Positions 33,418-43,123 of a stretch of 64,000 nucleotides of DNA are shown one piece after another (the stretch's first letter is position 1; each line of letters opens with the position of its first letter). Below the pieces are notes generated by a model that worked only from the letters and a program-made list of their open reading frames with translations, was not told where the DNA came from and ran no database searches. Location of the stretch: contig NZ_FNYZ01000014.1 in NCBI RefSeq assembly GCF_900109095.1, positions 1 through 64,000 on the forward strand, given 5' to 3'. The position numbers were made by a program, and so were the translations under genes. This DNA comes from Sphingobium sp. AP50. Its GTDB lineage: Bacteria; Pseudomonadota; Alphaproteobacteria; Sphingomonadales; Sphingomonadaceae.

Positions 33418-36400
33418 CTACCGAAAGTCCCTCGGCTTGATCTTGATGCCCTCCGTCGGCTGGCCGGGAATGATACCTGACCCGAGCCGCAGGTCGGGAA
33501 TGTAGATGTCCCGGATAGCGCGGCCAAGCGGCCGTTCTCCCGGATCGCGGGGGTCCGGCCCCATTGGGCTACGTACCACATCGGCACGGGCTACCTGATA
33601 AATGCTGGCGACATCGTCGCGTTTGCCGACGGTTGCCAGCAGAGCTGACAGATCATCGAGCCGCTGCGCGACGACGTGGATCACCTCGCCCTCGCGTTGA
33701 ACCTGGCCCCGCACACCCATCATCGAGGCGCCAAGCACGACCCGGCGATGCTTCTCGAACAGATTGGGCCAAACGACGAGGTTGGCGACATCGGTCTCGT
33801 CCTCGAGCGTGATGAACATCGTCCCCTTTGCGGAGCCCGGCTTCTGACGCAGCAGCACCAGTCCCGCCAGATTGATCCAGCGTCCGTCCTTCATGTCGCG
33901 CAAGGAAGCGCAGGTGATCATCTTTCGCGCGGACAGCTCATCGCGTAGGAAGGCCAGCGGGTGCGCTCGCAGCGACAGCCCGACCGTGCGATAATCCTCG
34001 ACCACCTCCTCGCCCTCGGTCATCGCGGCAAGCGCGACTTCGGGTTCGGCCGCTTCGGGTCGCAGCTTGCCAGCGCGCTCATCGGCCGCCGCGAAGAGCG
34101 GCAGTGCCGCCTCGCCAAGCCCTTTGACATCCCAAAGACCTGTCCGGCGTGAAGGTGCAATCGTACCGAATCCATCGGCCTGGCCGACCTTGTCGAGCGC
34201 TCGGCCGCTGACGCCGGCACGCCGCTGGATCTCTTCGACCGTCGAATATGGCTCGTTGCCGCGCGCGAGCACGATTGCGGCCGCATCCTGATTTCGCAGG
34301 TCGCGCACATAGCGCAGGCCGAGGCGCACGGCGCGATACCGTCCCTGGGTTTCCTCGAGGGTGCAGTCCCAGCGGCTATGATTGACGTCGATCGGACGCA
34401 CATCGACACCATGCTTGCGCGCGTCGCCGACGATCTGCGCAATAGCGTAAAACCCCATCGGCTGCGCGTTGAGCAATGCCGCGCAGAAGGCGTCGGGATG
34501 ATGGCACTTCATCCATGAGCTCGCATAGGCGATCAGCGCGAAAGATGCGGCATGGCTTTCCGGGAAACCGTAGCTTCCGAAGCCTTCGATCTGGGTGAAG
34601 GTCCTCTCGGCGAACTCGTGATCATACCCGCGTGCGGTCATCCCATCGATCAGCTTGTCTCGAAAATGACTGACCCCTCCGGTCAGCTTGAAGGTCGCCA
34701 TGGCCCGGCGCAGCAAATCGGCTTCAGATGCCGTAAACCCGGCGCATTCGATCGCGACACGCATTGCTTGCTCTTGAAAAAGCGGCACGCCCAGCGTCTT
34801 CTCGAGCACGCGGCGCAGCTCTTCGGTCGGATAAGAGATCGTCTCCTTGCCTTCGCGGCGGCGTAGATAGGGGTGCACCATGTCGCCCTGGATCGGGCCG
34901 GGACGCACGATGGCGACCTGCACGACCAGATCGTAGAATTTCGTCGGCTTGATCCGCGGCAGCATCGCCATCTGCGCGCGGCTCTCGATCTGAAAGACCC
35001 CCAAAGTGTCGGCCTTGCGGATCATCGCATAGGTCGCAGGATCCTCGTGGGGGATCGTCGCGAGATCCATCGCGATCCCCTTGTCGTCGGCCAGGAATGC
35101 AAATGCACGGCGCATGCACCCGAGCATTCCCAGGCCCAGCACATCAACTTTCATGAAGCCGAGCGCGTCGATATCATCCTTGTCCCATTCGATGATCTGG
35201 CGGTTCTCCATCGCCGCCGGCTCGATCGGAACCAGCTCGTCGAGCCGGCCGAGCGTCAGCACGAACCCGCCGGGATGCTGGGAGCTATGGCGCGGGGTGT
35301 TGATGAGGATGCGTGCAAGCTCGATCGTCAGCACCAGTCGCCGATCGGCCATGTCGAGATTGAGTTCCTGCGCGTGGCGCTCCTCGACGCCCTCGCGGCT
35401 CCACCCCCACACTTGGCTGGCGAGCCCCGCGACAACATCCTCGGTCAAGCCCAGCGCCTTGCCGACCTCGCGCACCGCGCCCCGAGCGCGAAAACGCGTG
35501 ATGACTGCCGTCAGCGCCGAGCGCTCGCGGCCATAGGTCTCATAGATCCACTGGATCACCTCCTCGCGCCGTTCATGCTCGAAATCGACGTCGATGTCAG
35601 GCGGCTCGCGCCGCTCGGCCGAGACGAACCTCTCAAACAGCAGTTCGGATTTCACCGGGTCGATCGAGGTGATACCGAGCACGAAGCAGACTGCCGAGTT
35701 CGCGGCTGAGCCGCGCCCTTGGCACAGGATGCCCTTCGAGCGCGCAAAGGCGACAATCGAATGGACGGTCAGGAAATAGGGGGCATAGGAAAGCTGGGCA
35801 ATCAACCGGAGCTCATGGTCAAGCTGGGCGCGGACTTTGTCGGGCGTTCCTCCTGGATATCGCTCCGGAGTCTTGCCCCAAGTCAGCCGCTCCAGTTCCT
35901 GTTGTGGCGTGAGGCCGCTCGCGCCGATCTCGTCCGGATAGGTGTAGGTGAGCTCACTCAAATCAAACCTGCAGGCCCGCGCAATTTCGACGCTGCGCGC
36001 CAGCGGGGTGATGTCGCCGAGGTAGCGGCGGAAGAGCCGTTCCATCTCCTGCGTGCCGCGCAGATGGCGATCGGCGAACCGCTCGCGCCTGCGGCCGAGC
36101 GTGTCGATCGTGCATTTCTCGCGAATGCAGCTCACCACGTCCTGGAGCAACCGACGATCGGGCGAATGATAGAGAACGTCGCCGGTCGCAACGGTTGCGA
36201 CGCCCGCGTCTGCTGCCAGCCGTGCGAGATCGCGCAGGCGGATCGCATCCTTGGGGCGCCGCCGGATCGCCAATGAGAGATAGGCGCGCTCGCCGAAGAC
36301 TTTGCCCAGCCGCGCGAGCGCCTGGGCGGTCTCGGCATCGGCGCGATCAGGGACGAGGATACCGATCATGCCGTCGGCCCAGTCGGCAACGTCGGACCAA

Positions 36401-36744
36401 TGGAGATGGCAGGCCCCCTTGCCTGCCCGTCCCTTGCCAAGGCTGAGCAGCCGGCAGAGACGGGCATAAGCGATCTTGTCTGTGGGGAAGACGAGGAGCG
36501 ACGTGCCGCATACCAGATCGAGCCGACACCCGACGATCGAGCGGACGCCCGTCATCTTCTGGCCGTCCCAGGCACGCACCACCCCGCCCAGTGTGTTGCG
36601 ATCGACGATGCCGATCGCAGGGAGTCCAAGCACGGCGGCGGCGGCAAACAATTCCTCGGGACTGGATGCGCCGCGCAGGAAGCTGAAATGGGTCGTGACC
36701 TGCAGCTCGACATATCCGGCGCCATCGAGTGGATCGTCGCTCAT
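33418..36744 (-). CDS. dnaE2: Error-prone DNA polymerase DnaE2 (ImuC)
   Basis: 1108 residues from ATG 36744; an in-frame TTG lies 13 codons upstream. N-terminal PHP domain (YVELQVTTHFSFLRGAS opening), then the alpha-subunit polymerase core with PPDIDVDFEHERR (catalytic Asp residues, near residue 385-390), SRAQMAMLPRIKP and the FPESHAASFALIAY fingers segment. The C-terminal OB fold (NLAGLVLLRQKPGSAKGTMFITLEDE) precedes a short tail. DnaE2 copies past lesions with ImuB in SOS mutagenesis. Third gene of imuA-imuB-dnaE2; the upstream gene overlaps its 5' region. Confidence 0.95.
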   Translation of the reverse strand: MSDDPLDGAGYVELQVTTHFSFLRGASSPEELFAAAAVLGLPAIGIVDRNTLGGVVRAWDGQKMTGVRSIVGCRLDLVCGTSLLVFPTDKIAYARLCRLLSLGKGRAGKGACHLHWSDVADWADGMIGILVPDRADAETAQALARLGKVFGERAYLSLAIRRRPKDAIRLRDLARLAADAGVATVATGDVLYHSPDRRLLQDVVSCIREKCTIDTLGRRRERFADRHLRGTQEMERLFRRYLGDITPLARSVEIARACRFDLSELTYTYPDEIGASGLTPQQELERLTWGKTPERYPGGTPDKVRAQLDHELRLIAQLSYAPYFLTVHSIVAFARSKGILCQGRGSAANSAVCFVLGITSIDPVKSELLFERFVSAERREPPDIDVDFEHERREEVIQWIYETYGRERSALTAVITRFRARGAVREVGKALGLTEDVVAGLASQVWGWSREGVEERHAQELNLDMADRRLVLTIELARILINTPRHSSQHPGGFVLTLGRLDELVPIEPAAMENRQIIEWDKDDIDALGFMKVDVLGLGMLGCMRRAFAFLADDKGIAMDLATIPHEDPATYAMIRKADTLGVFQIESRAQMAMLPRIKPTKFYDLVVQVAIVRPGPIQGDMVHPYLRRREGKETISYPTEELRRVLEKTLGVPLFQEQAMRVAIECAGFTASEADLLRRAMATFKLTGGVSHFRDKLIDGMTARGYDHEFAERTFTQIEGFGSYGFPESHAASFALIAYASSWMKCHHPDAFCAALLNAQPMGFYAIAQIVGDARKHGVDVRPIDVNHSRWDCTLEETQGRYRAVRLGLRYVRDLRNQDAAAIVLARGNEPYSTVEEIQRRAGVSGRALDKVGQADGFGTIAPSRRTGLWDVKGLGEAALPLFAAADERAGKLRPEAAEPEVALAAMTEGEEVVEDYRTVGLSLRAHPLAFLRDELSARKMITCASLRDMKDGRWINLAGLVLLRQKPGSAKGTMFITLEDETDVANLVVWPNLFEKHRRVVLGASMMGVRGQVQREGEVIHVVAQRLDDLSALLATVGKRDDVASIYQVARADVVRSPMGPDPRDPGERPLGRAIRDIYIPDLRLGSGIIPGQPTEGIKIKPRDFR

Positions 36745-36775
36745 CTGCCGAAGCTCGCAACCTTGCGCGGCTGGC

Positions 36776-38317
36776 TCATGCAAAGGCTCCGTGAAGGAAC
36801 CACTTCATCGGCCCCGTCGCCGGATCCTCGCCGTCGCCGAGACGGAAGATCCAGTAACGTCCACCCGTCATGGTCTCGACCTGGAAATAATCGCGGACTG
36901 CATAAGGCGTGTCGGCCTCATGGCCCGCTTCGCGCCACCATTCGCCGTGCAGGCGTTCAGGTCCGTCGGCCTGGGCGATGCGATGCCGCTTGCCCCGCCA
37001 GACGAACATCGCCGGCGGGTGATCGGGCAAAGCCGCGATCACTTCCACGGCCTCGGGTGGGCTTAGCATCCGGGCAGGCCGCGGCAGATCATCGTCCCAG
37101 CTGGCAACTGTCGGTGCTGCCATCGGCGCAACAAGTCCGACCTCGCGCTCGGGCATCGTGCCGGGATTGGTGGCTGCGCGGTACAGGCGCCGTTGCCCGA
37201 AGCGATTGACCAACGCATCGACCAGCGCCGTCAGGTTCGGCCCACGCAGGCCGTTACCGGCGAGCCCCTCGCTCTGGCTCGGGCCCAGCGGCTCGACCAG
37301 CAGGGCCACGAGCGTCATCGTCTCGACGCCCAGGCCGGGATCGACCGTGTCGATCCGCTGACAGAGCAGCTTGGTCAGATGTCTGGGATCGCGCGACGGC
37401 GCTGCCGTCCCGATCCGGATCGACTGGAAATGCCCATCGACGCGCTCGAAGAGACAATCGAGCTTGCGCGCGCCGACGCCGGCTTTCACCAGCATCGTGA
37501 CAAGATCGTCGACGAGATCGCTGATGACCTGCGCAAACGCCTCGGCGGTCCCGATCGGTTCCAGCAATCCGCGGCGTACTCTGGGAATGCGGGCCGGCAG
37601 GATCGGCTCGATCGGTTCCGGGACCTGTCCCAGCGCCTGATCGAGGCGCTTATAGAGGCCCTTTCCGAACCGCTTGGCAAGTGGCGCGCGCGGCGCGGCG
37701 ATCAGCTGTTCGATCCGCTCGAACCCCATGCGTCTGAGTTCAGCGGCAACGCCCGGCTCGATGCGTAGCGCCGAGACCGGCAGGATCGCCAGCGCCATCC
37801 GGGATTTGCCGGGATCGATGATCGTTGGTCGTCCCGAGGGTACATGGCGGGCAACCGCATGCGCGCAGCCCGCAGTATCGGCGACCGCCACCTGACAGCT
37901 GGTGCCCGAAGCGGAGATCCGCCGCAGGATATCCTTGAGCAGCGGCGCCTCGCCTTCGAAGCGGTGGGCGCAGCCGGTGATATCGATCCACAGGCCATCA
38001 GGCGGATCGGGCGCAACGATCGGCGAATAGCGTCGGCCGGCCCAGAGCGCCAAGCGCTTCAGCCCGGCGAGGTCATCCTCCGGATCGGCTTCGATCACCA
38101 CGAGCTCGGGGCTTAGCGCGCGGGCGCGCGTGATCGTGATACCGGGATGAATACCCAGCCGGCGTGCACCGGCATCGGCCGCTGCAACGATGCGGCGACC
38201 ACGATCCGGCAAGGCTGTGACAAGGGGCGGCGCCTGGTTGTCAGGCGGCCCGCCGGTCTTCCGCCGAACGCGGTCGGTCGACCATGTCGGCAGGAAGACC
38301 GATACGACCCTGCGCAT
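36776..38317 (-). CDS. imuB: ImuB, Y-family polymerase-like protein of the SOS mutasome
   Basis: 513 residues beginning MRRVVSVFLPTWSTDR, the family's usual opening. It is a DinB-like protein in which the catalytic acidic residues of Y-family polymerases are not conserved, so it acts as a hub tying ImuA and DnaE2 to the beta clamp. Middle section LAKRFGKGLYKRLDQALG is the HhH-like region. The C-terminal ImuB tail (YAVRDYFQVETMTGGRYWIFR) is present. The gene overlaps imuA by 77 bases and dnaE2's upstream in-frame region slightly. Confidence 0.93.
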   Translation of the reverse strand: MRRVVSVFLPTWSTDRVRRKTGGPPDNQAPPLVTALPDRGRRIVAAADAGARRLGIHPGITITRARALSPELVVIEADPEDDLAGLKRLALWAGRRYSPIVAPDPPDGLWIDITGCAHRFEGEAPLLKDILRRISASGTSCQVAVADTAGCAHAVARHVPSGRPTIIDPGKSRMALAILPVSALRIEPGVAAELRRMGFERIEQLIAAPRAPLAKRFGKGLYKRLDQALGQVPEPIEPILPARIPRVRRGLLEPIGTAEAFAQVISDLVDDLVTMLVKAGVGARKLDCLFERVDGHFQSIRIGTAAPSRDPRHLTKLLCQRIDTVDPGLGVETMTLVALLVEPLGPSQSEGLAGNGLRGPNLTALVDALVNRFGQRRLYRAATNPGTMPEREVGLVAPMAAPTVASWDDDLPRPARMLSPPEAVEVIAALPDHPPAMFVWRGKRHRIAQADGPERLHGEWWREAGHEADTPYAVRDYFQVETMTGGRYWIFRLGDGEDPATGPMKWFLHGAFA

Positions 38318-38969
38318 CGGTGCTCTCCACTATCCAGCTATGCGCGGCCCCGCCCCGCGCGCGTTCGAGATCCAACGCCCAACGCGGACGGCCAAGGCTC
38401 GGAATGCCGAGCGGCGCACTGGGCGCCGCGCGGACGCGCCAGCGCGTCATGGCCGCACTGCCCTCTCCCTTGGCGTCGATCGCGCAGGCGCGCCGCAGCA
38501 CAAAGGCGGGCACGTTCGACTGTTCGGCCGCCAGCTGGAGGCGGCGCGAGGCCGTAAGACCAATCTTGCCTAGCTCGCCGACCACGCCGGCAAGACCGGC
38601 ATGGCGCAGGCATTCTTCCATTGCGGTCAGCACGTGGGTGTCGCTGCCGGCTTCGACGAAGATCACCCTGTCGGGATGGAGCCCTGCGAGATGGAGTGCG
38701 GGCGCAAAGAGATCCCGCCAGCGCAGGCTCCAGACCACCATGCCTTCGAGCCTTCCCAGGATTCCTGCAATAAAGACGGTCGCAGCCGCGTCATCGGCCA
38801 GCTCGGGGCTACCCGCTACTTCATGGAGAGCGCCCGAGGCCAGTCCGCCGCCCGGCAAGACTTGGTCGATTGCATCGACCCCAAAGGGTAGCACATCGCG
38901 GGGCGTGGCGACGCCTTCGATCTGCGCGATCTGCGCGCGTAGGTTTTCGATAGCCGCAGACTGCCGCAT
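38241..38969 (-). CDS. imuA: ImuA, RecA-like SOS mutagenesis protein
   Basis: 242 residues from ATG 38969 (MRQSAAIENLRAQIAQIEG). An in-frame TTG at 39059 exists, but the SOS box at 39003..39017 would then be inside the gene, so the ATG is preferred. The RecA/SulA-like fold has LPGGGLASGALHEVAG, MVVWSLRWRDLFAPAL and VIFVEAGSD. Unlike RecA it has no standard Walker A. It starts the imuA-imuB-dnaE2 operon. In Caulobacter and Mycobacterium the three proteins make damage-induced mutations; on a plasmid the cassette would raise mutability of the host under stress. Confidence 0.88.
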   Translation of the reverse strand: MRQSAAIENLRAQIAQIEGVATPRDVLPFGVDAIDQVLPGGGLASGALHEVAGSPELADDAAATVFIAGILGRLEGMVVWSLRWRDLFAPALHLAGLHPDRVIFVEAGSDTHVLTAMEECLRHAGLAGVVGELGKIGLTASRRLQLAAEQSNVPAFVLRRACAIDAKGEGSAAMTRWRVRAAPSAPLGIPSLGRPRWALDLERARGGAAHSWIVESTDAQGRIGLPADMVDRPRSAEDRRAA

Positions 38970-39002
38970 AACATCAAACAGAGACTCGGGAATGGGTGAA
39001 TC

Positions 39003-39017
39003 GTTCCCTCTTTGTTC
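39003..39017. promoter_or_regulatory. LexA SOS box of the imuA operon
   Basis: Exact alphaproteobacterial SOS box GTTC-N7-GTTC (GTTCCCTCTTTGTTC), 33 bases upstream of the imuA ATG. Written here on the plus strand; the operon runs on the minus strand. Confidence 0.85.
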
Positions 39018-39224
39018 TTGCTTGTGCGGAAAAGAGTCAAGCTGGTTGTGCTCGGCCAAGAAGCGCCGGACCCATACGCAGGGATGATCCAGCGAAACCC
39101 AGGTTCAAGCGACCCGCGCGCTTCTGCGGTTTATTTCGGGGTCGAGCCTGCTTCCTAAAGTTGGGGAAAAAATGTCGCGCACTGCGGCCCAGCATCAATC
39201 TCGCCCGGGCGACGTGGCGCAGGC

Positions 39225-40649
39225 ATGACACGCAGGCTCGCGTTCTGTCTGGCCGCCGTCCTCCCCGGCATCGCACACGCGCAATCGACGCTAACGGATC
39301 ATCCGAGCCCGACCCGCGACGTTTCCCAGCCGCCGACGCTGACCATCGATCGCTATCGCGAGGATTGGTCCGTGTTGGCAGACCCGGAGAAGCGGACGGG
39401 CCGCTGGACGGAGCCATTCAAATATATTCCACTCGACGCCAACGGTTCGGTCTATCTCACGACCGGCCTCGAGGTGCGCGTACGCAATGAAAATTACGAC
39501 AATCTCCAATGGGGATCTCACCCGGCGCCCGACCAGGGATATCTGTGGACGCGCCTGCTGCCCTATGCCGATCTTCATGTCGGCCAGGCCCGCGCCTTCG
39601 TGCAGCCGATCATCGCTTATGCCAGCGGCGTGAAGCCCAGGGCCGGACCAACCGACGAGACGGGCGTCGACATGCTGCAGGCCTTCGTCAACTACGACTT
39701 CGACCTAGGTGGCGGCAAAGTGCTGCGCTTCGCCGCCGGTCGCCAGATGCTAAGCCTTGGCAGCGAGCGCCTCATAGGCACCCGCTACGGTGTTAACATT
39801 CCGCTCGCTTATGACGGCGGCCGGGTGATCTTGCTGACGCCGCGTTTCGGCATGACGAGTTTCTATCTGAAGCCTGTTGAAGCCGGGCCGCGCAGTTTCG
39901 ACGATCGCAGCTCGCACAACCGCGCGGTCTGGGGCGCCTATGCGACGCGCTGGCTCGATCCCGCCCACAAGACGGGTTTCGACCTATACTACCTTGGCTT
40001 TCGCAACGCCCAGGCGCGGTACGATCAGGGCTCGGGCCGCGAGGTCCGCCACACACTTGGCGTGCGGAGCTTCGGGGTTCACGACCAATGGCGGTGGAAT
40101 GTCGAGGGCATGTATCAGTTCGGCCAGTTTGCTGGTGCGCCGATCCGGGCGTGGTCCTTTTCGACGGCGCTCGGTTACCGGTTCGACGGCGTTCCGCTCA
40201 CTCCCGATCTCTCGACCAGTTTCGGCGTCGTCTCGGGCGATCGCGATCGCAACCGGCCAGGCCTTCAGCGCTTCAATGCCCTGTTCCCCAAGGGCAAGTA
40301 TTTCGGCGAACTCTCGCCGATCGGGCCTGCGAACATCATCGGCGTCCATCCCCAGATCGGTATCCATCCCATGCAGAAGGTGACCTTCAGCGTCGCTGGC
40401 ATGGCCTATTGGCGGCAGAGCCTGGGCGATGGTGTCTATGATGTGCCGGGCAATCTCCTACGCAGCGGAGCGGGCTCGCGGGCACGCTTCATCGGCAAGC
40501 AGGCCGAGGCGGTAGTGGGCTGGCAGGCGACCCCGGAGCTCAACCTCTCCGCGTCAGCCAGCCTGTTCAAGGCAGGTCGGTTCATCGCCGAAACCGGCCC
40601 TGCCCGCACCATTCATATGCTCGGGCTCGAGGCCAATTTCCGGTATTGA
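39225..40649 (+). CDS. Alginate-export-family outer-membrane porin
   Basis: 474 residues with a signal peptide (MTRRLAFCLAAVLPGIAHAQ). The mature protein starts with the family's WSVLADPEKRTGRWTEPFKYIPL and YLTTGLEVRVRNENYDN, then a barrel ending in an aromatic residue (ANFRY). Members form outer-membrane channels; despite the name most do not export alginate. It stands 165 bases from imuA in the opposite direction with no operon partner. Likely cargo; substrate unknown. Confidence 0.88.
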   Translation: MTRRLAFCLAAVLPGIAHAQSTLTDHPSPTRDVSQPPTLTIDRYREDWSVLADPEKRTGRWTEPFKYIPLDANGSVYLTTGLEVRVRNENYDNLQWGSHPAPDQGYLWTRLLPYADLHVGQARAFVQPIIAYASGVKPRAGPTDETGVDMLQAFVNYDFDLGGGKVLRFAAGRQMLSLGSERLIGTRYGVNIPLAYDGGRVILLTPRFGMTSFYLKPVEAGPRSFDDRSSHNRAVWGAYATRWLDPAHKTGFDLYYLGFRNAQARYDQGSGREVRHTLGVRSFGVHDQWRWNVEGMYQFGQFAGAPIRAWSFSTALGYRFDGVPLTPDLSTSFGVVSGDRDRNRPGLQRFNALFPKGKYFGELSPIGPANIIGVHPQIGIHPMQKVTFSVAGMAYWRQSLGDGVYDVPGNLLRSGAGSRARFIGKQAEAVVGWQATPELNLSASASLFKAGRFIAETGPARTIHMLGLEANFRY

Positions 40650-40774
40650 GGACCTATCGTGCGTCTTGCCGACGTGCCCGCGGCCGAAAGCGAGGGCTGA
40701 TTAGTGGAGGGCGAAGCCTCGCTCACCCCAATCAACATCGCTGTAAATTTCAGTACCGCTCGGGGAGGCTAGTA

Positions 40775-41188
40775 TCACGATAAACCTCTGTGCCTGGTCG
40801 AGTGCGGAGAGGATGAAATCGACTGGAAGCGTTCGAGAGAAATCATCGCCTCCCTCATTGCCGTGCGCACTGGCCACCACTCATCGACTTCGTTCAGAGG
40901 GCCGCAGCCCTCTGCGAATGCGCAAAGACGTCTTGTTGAAACGGCTTCCTCAACACTCACGATTTTGCCGTCTTGAAGCAGGGGCGGCTTCCCATTGCTC
41001 ATCAGGTAGAGGTCGGCGTCGCCAACGAGCCACAACGCAGCGGCCGGACCATCGTCGTCGTCCATGACGAACTGTGCTCGGGCGCATTCCTGGCGTGCTC
41101 CACCAAGCGCCACTATCGATTTTCGATGACCTTTTTGAACGCCAGAATAAATCAGTTGTGCCTCTGAGGCTTTTTCACTGCGGATCAT
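40775..41188 (-). CDS. Hypothetical protein, 137 residues
   Basis: Starts at ATG 41188 (MIRSEKASEAQLIYSG); the longer frame upstream runs into the divergent lipoprotein gene and is not credible. No signal peptide or known domain. It contains an acidic patch (MDDDDGP), then ALWLVGDADLYLMSNG, which suggests a small globular alpha/beta protein. Divergent from the lipoprotein gene, with a shared 61-bp promoter region. Probably real, function unknown. Confidence 0.55.
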   Translation of the reverse strand: MIRSEKASEAQLIYSGVQKGHRKSIVALGGARQECARAQFVMDDDDGPAAALWLVGDADLYLMSNGKPPLLQDGKIVSVEEAVSTRRLCAFAEGCGPLNEVDEWWPVRTAMREAMISLERFQSISSSPHSTRHRGLS

Positions 41189-41249
41189 AAGCGATGATGC
41201 TCGCGCCCCAAAAGATGCTATGGGGATGATATCGGCTCGGGGGGGCACT

Positions 41250-42269
41250 ATGCGACAACTGATTTCATCGGCGTTGCTGTTTTCATTTACATTATCGGCG
41301 TGCACCGCGCCCCGCTTTGCGGGCGAGCAGCGCATTGCACCGCGCAATAGCCTGCCGCCGCGTAAGGCGGGCGCCCCGCTTCCCACCGCCGAACCCAACA
41401 GCATTCCAACCGCCGCCGATGTTGTGCTGCACGTGCAGTGCGAGCTTCAGGAAATCCTGAAGGACGATCGCTTCCCGACCTTCCGGTCACAAAAGTTCAT
41501 TGTGTTTGCGACACTGACGCTGGAAGTGACCAACGCCGGCGGCGCGAACCCGGCGCTCAGCTTTATCGACCCGCTGAAAACGATCGGGGGTGCGGCACGC
41601 AAGCGCTCGCTCGGACTCGCGGGTAAATATGTGCAGACGGCCCACCGCACTTACAGCCAGACGTTCGTGCTCGACCTATCAAGTCCTGTGCTCGGTGAGG
41701 ACAGCCTGCCAATCGTCGATAAGCGTTGTACCGACGCTGCTGACGGCCCCAAGCATCCGGGAATTCGGGGTGGTCTGGCTATTGCCGAAACGGTCGCGGA
41801 GGGCATGACCAACAGTCGCTTTCTCTTCAAGGCGCCGTCCGCCTCCTTGGCCGGGTTGCCACAGGCCACCATTCCGACATTCGGCGCGACGATCGACTTC
41901 ACGCTTCTATGGAATGGCGGCTTCAATCCTGGCTGGAGCCTTATCCATTTCAGTGGCCCGTCGGGAAGCGGCGGCAACCTGCTCGACTTTTCCCGCACCA
42001 CTAAAGATACGCTGACCTTGTCCTTCGCATCGGCGGGGCCGCGGTTGAGCGAAGCAGCGGTTGCTGCGAAAGTCAGGGACCGTCTAAATTTCCTCGCTTT
42101 ACCGGCCAATTCCGCACTTCCGCGCCAAACCGAGGCGCAAATCCGTGCTCAGGTCGAGAGCGAAGACGAGCAGGCATCCGCCCAATCCAAAGCCGCCGCC
42201 GCCGCCGCAGCTCAGGACAGTGTGACGCGTCTTTTGCTGCAGCGGATCGTCCCGATCCCCAATCCTTGA
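41250..42269 (+). CDS. Lipoprotein of unknown function
   Basis: 339 residues from ATG 41250, preceded by GGGGGG. An earlier in-frame start would hide the signal peptide. The lipobox is clear: MRQLISSALLFSFTLSAC, lipidated Cys at 18. The mature part is mixed beta structure, and the C-terminal ~50 residues are an Ala/Gln-rich helix. It would sit on the periplasmic face of a membrane. No family recognised; codon use is like the surrounding cargo. Confidence 0.75.
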   Translation: MRQLISSALLFSFTLSACTAPRFAGEQRIAPRNSLPPRKAGAPLPTAEPNSIPTAADVVLHVQCELQEILKDDRFPTFRSQKFIVFATLTLEVTNAGGANPALSFIDPLKTIGGAARKRSLGLAGKYVQTAHRTYSQTFVLDLSSPVLGEDSLPIVDKRCTDAADGPKHPGIRGGLAIAETVAEGMTNSRFLFKAPSASLAGLPQATIPTFGATIDFTLLWNGGFNPGWSLIHFSGPSGSGGNLLDFSRTTKDTLTLSFASAGPRLSEAAVAAKVRDRLNFLALPANSALPRQTEAQIRAQVESEDEQASAQSKAAAAAAAQDSVTRLLLQRIVPIPNP

Positions 42270-42282
42270 CGCGGCTTCTCTG

Positions 42283-43017
42283 TCAGGGCGCCACCGGAAG
42301 CGCTTCCAGGCGGTCAAGCGTGCGCAGCTCCAGTCCAAGCTGCGCGAGCGTGTCGTCGATGATGATCGCCGCATCCCCGAAGGGTGCACGGAAGAACTCG
42401 CGATCGGCGCGGATCCGATGATCCGCGAGCGCCCAATGGATTTCGCGCTCGGCGCTTGCGGGATCGCGCGCCCTCCAGCAACGCCTGACCCCAAACGGAA
42501 AGGGGACTCCGGTCGCGCCGTTAATCTCGCGAACCCGTTCCTCAACCGTTCGCGTCGTCATCCCGATCTTGAGCAGATCCGGCATCTCGCGGGTCGACAG
42601 CAGATAGATCCAGCCGGCACCTTCTTCTTCCGCGATCCGCGCGTGACCGATCAGGACGCGCAGGCATGCGCGACATGGTAGCCGGCGCAGCAACGACCAT
42701 TGGCTGCGCAGAAGTGCCTGATCGTCGGCAATGAGCGTACGTCGTGCTTGGCCCAGCGTATCGGCGATCAGCAACGTTAGGCGAGCAGACGGATAGCCGA
42801 GGGATCGACTGGTAGAGAACCAATCCCACTGGTCCTGCTTCCCCACTCTTGAGAACAGTCCCTTGATCTCGCTCAGCGCATCATGCAGCGCTTCGTTGCG
42901 ATCGTCGTGATCGAGGAAAGCCAGCACCTGTTCGGCGGCAGCGATCCGTCGAGCTTGGGCCGGTGGCTTGGGAGGCGCCATTCCGAAGCCCCACTTTTGA
43001 TGAATTTCCTGGCTCAT
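42283..43017 (-). CDS. GIY-YIG nuclease-domain protein (T5orf172/MUG113 type)
   Basis: 244 residues. The C-terminal half has the GIY-YIG-like core GWIYLLSTREMPDLLKIGMT, followed by TVEERVREINGATGVPFPF and the AEREIHWALADHRIRADREFF block, which fits the T5orf172 subgroup. The N-terminal ~130 residues are helical and may bind DNA or a partner. Such domains occur in phage and mobile-element proteins. It is the last gene of a minus-strand run with DedA and the thermonuclease-like gene. Confidence 0.75.
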   Translation of the reverse strand: MSQEIHQKWGFGMAPPKPPAQARRIAAAEQVLAFLDHDDRNEALHDALSEIKGLFSRVGKQDQWDWFSTSRSLGYPSARLTLLIADTLGQARRTLIADDQALLRSQWSLLRRLPCRACLRVLIGHARIAEEEGAGWIYLLSTREMPDLLKIGMTTRTVEERVREINGATGVPFPFGVRRCWRARDPASAEREIHWALADHRIRADREFFRAPFGDAAIIIDDTLAQLGLELRTLDRLEALPVAP

Positions 43018-43027
43018 GTCATTTGGG

Positions 43028-43123
43028 TCAGTCCGTTAGCTCGGCACCGACGTCGATGGTCATCACGATCGCTTTCGCGATCGGAATGCCTTCAAGCGTC
43101 TTCGTCCAGTCGGTCACGAGCAC
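43028..43123 (-). CDS. Possible 31-residue ORF between nuclease genes
   Basis: GTG start at 43123 overlaps the thermonuclease-like stop; the frame ends 11 bases before the GIY-YIG start. Translation VLVTDWTKTLEGIPIAKAIV... has GC-ending codon bias and fills an otherwise unexplained gap. No known family; it could be a small protein or chance. Confidence 0.25.
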   Translation of the reverse strand: MLVTDWTKTLEGIPIAKAIVMTIDVGAELTD

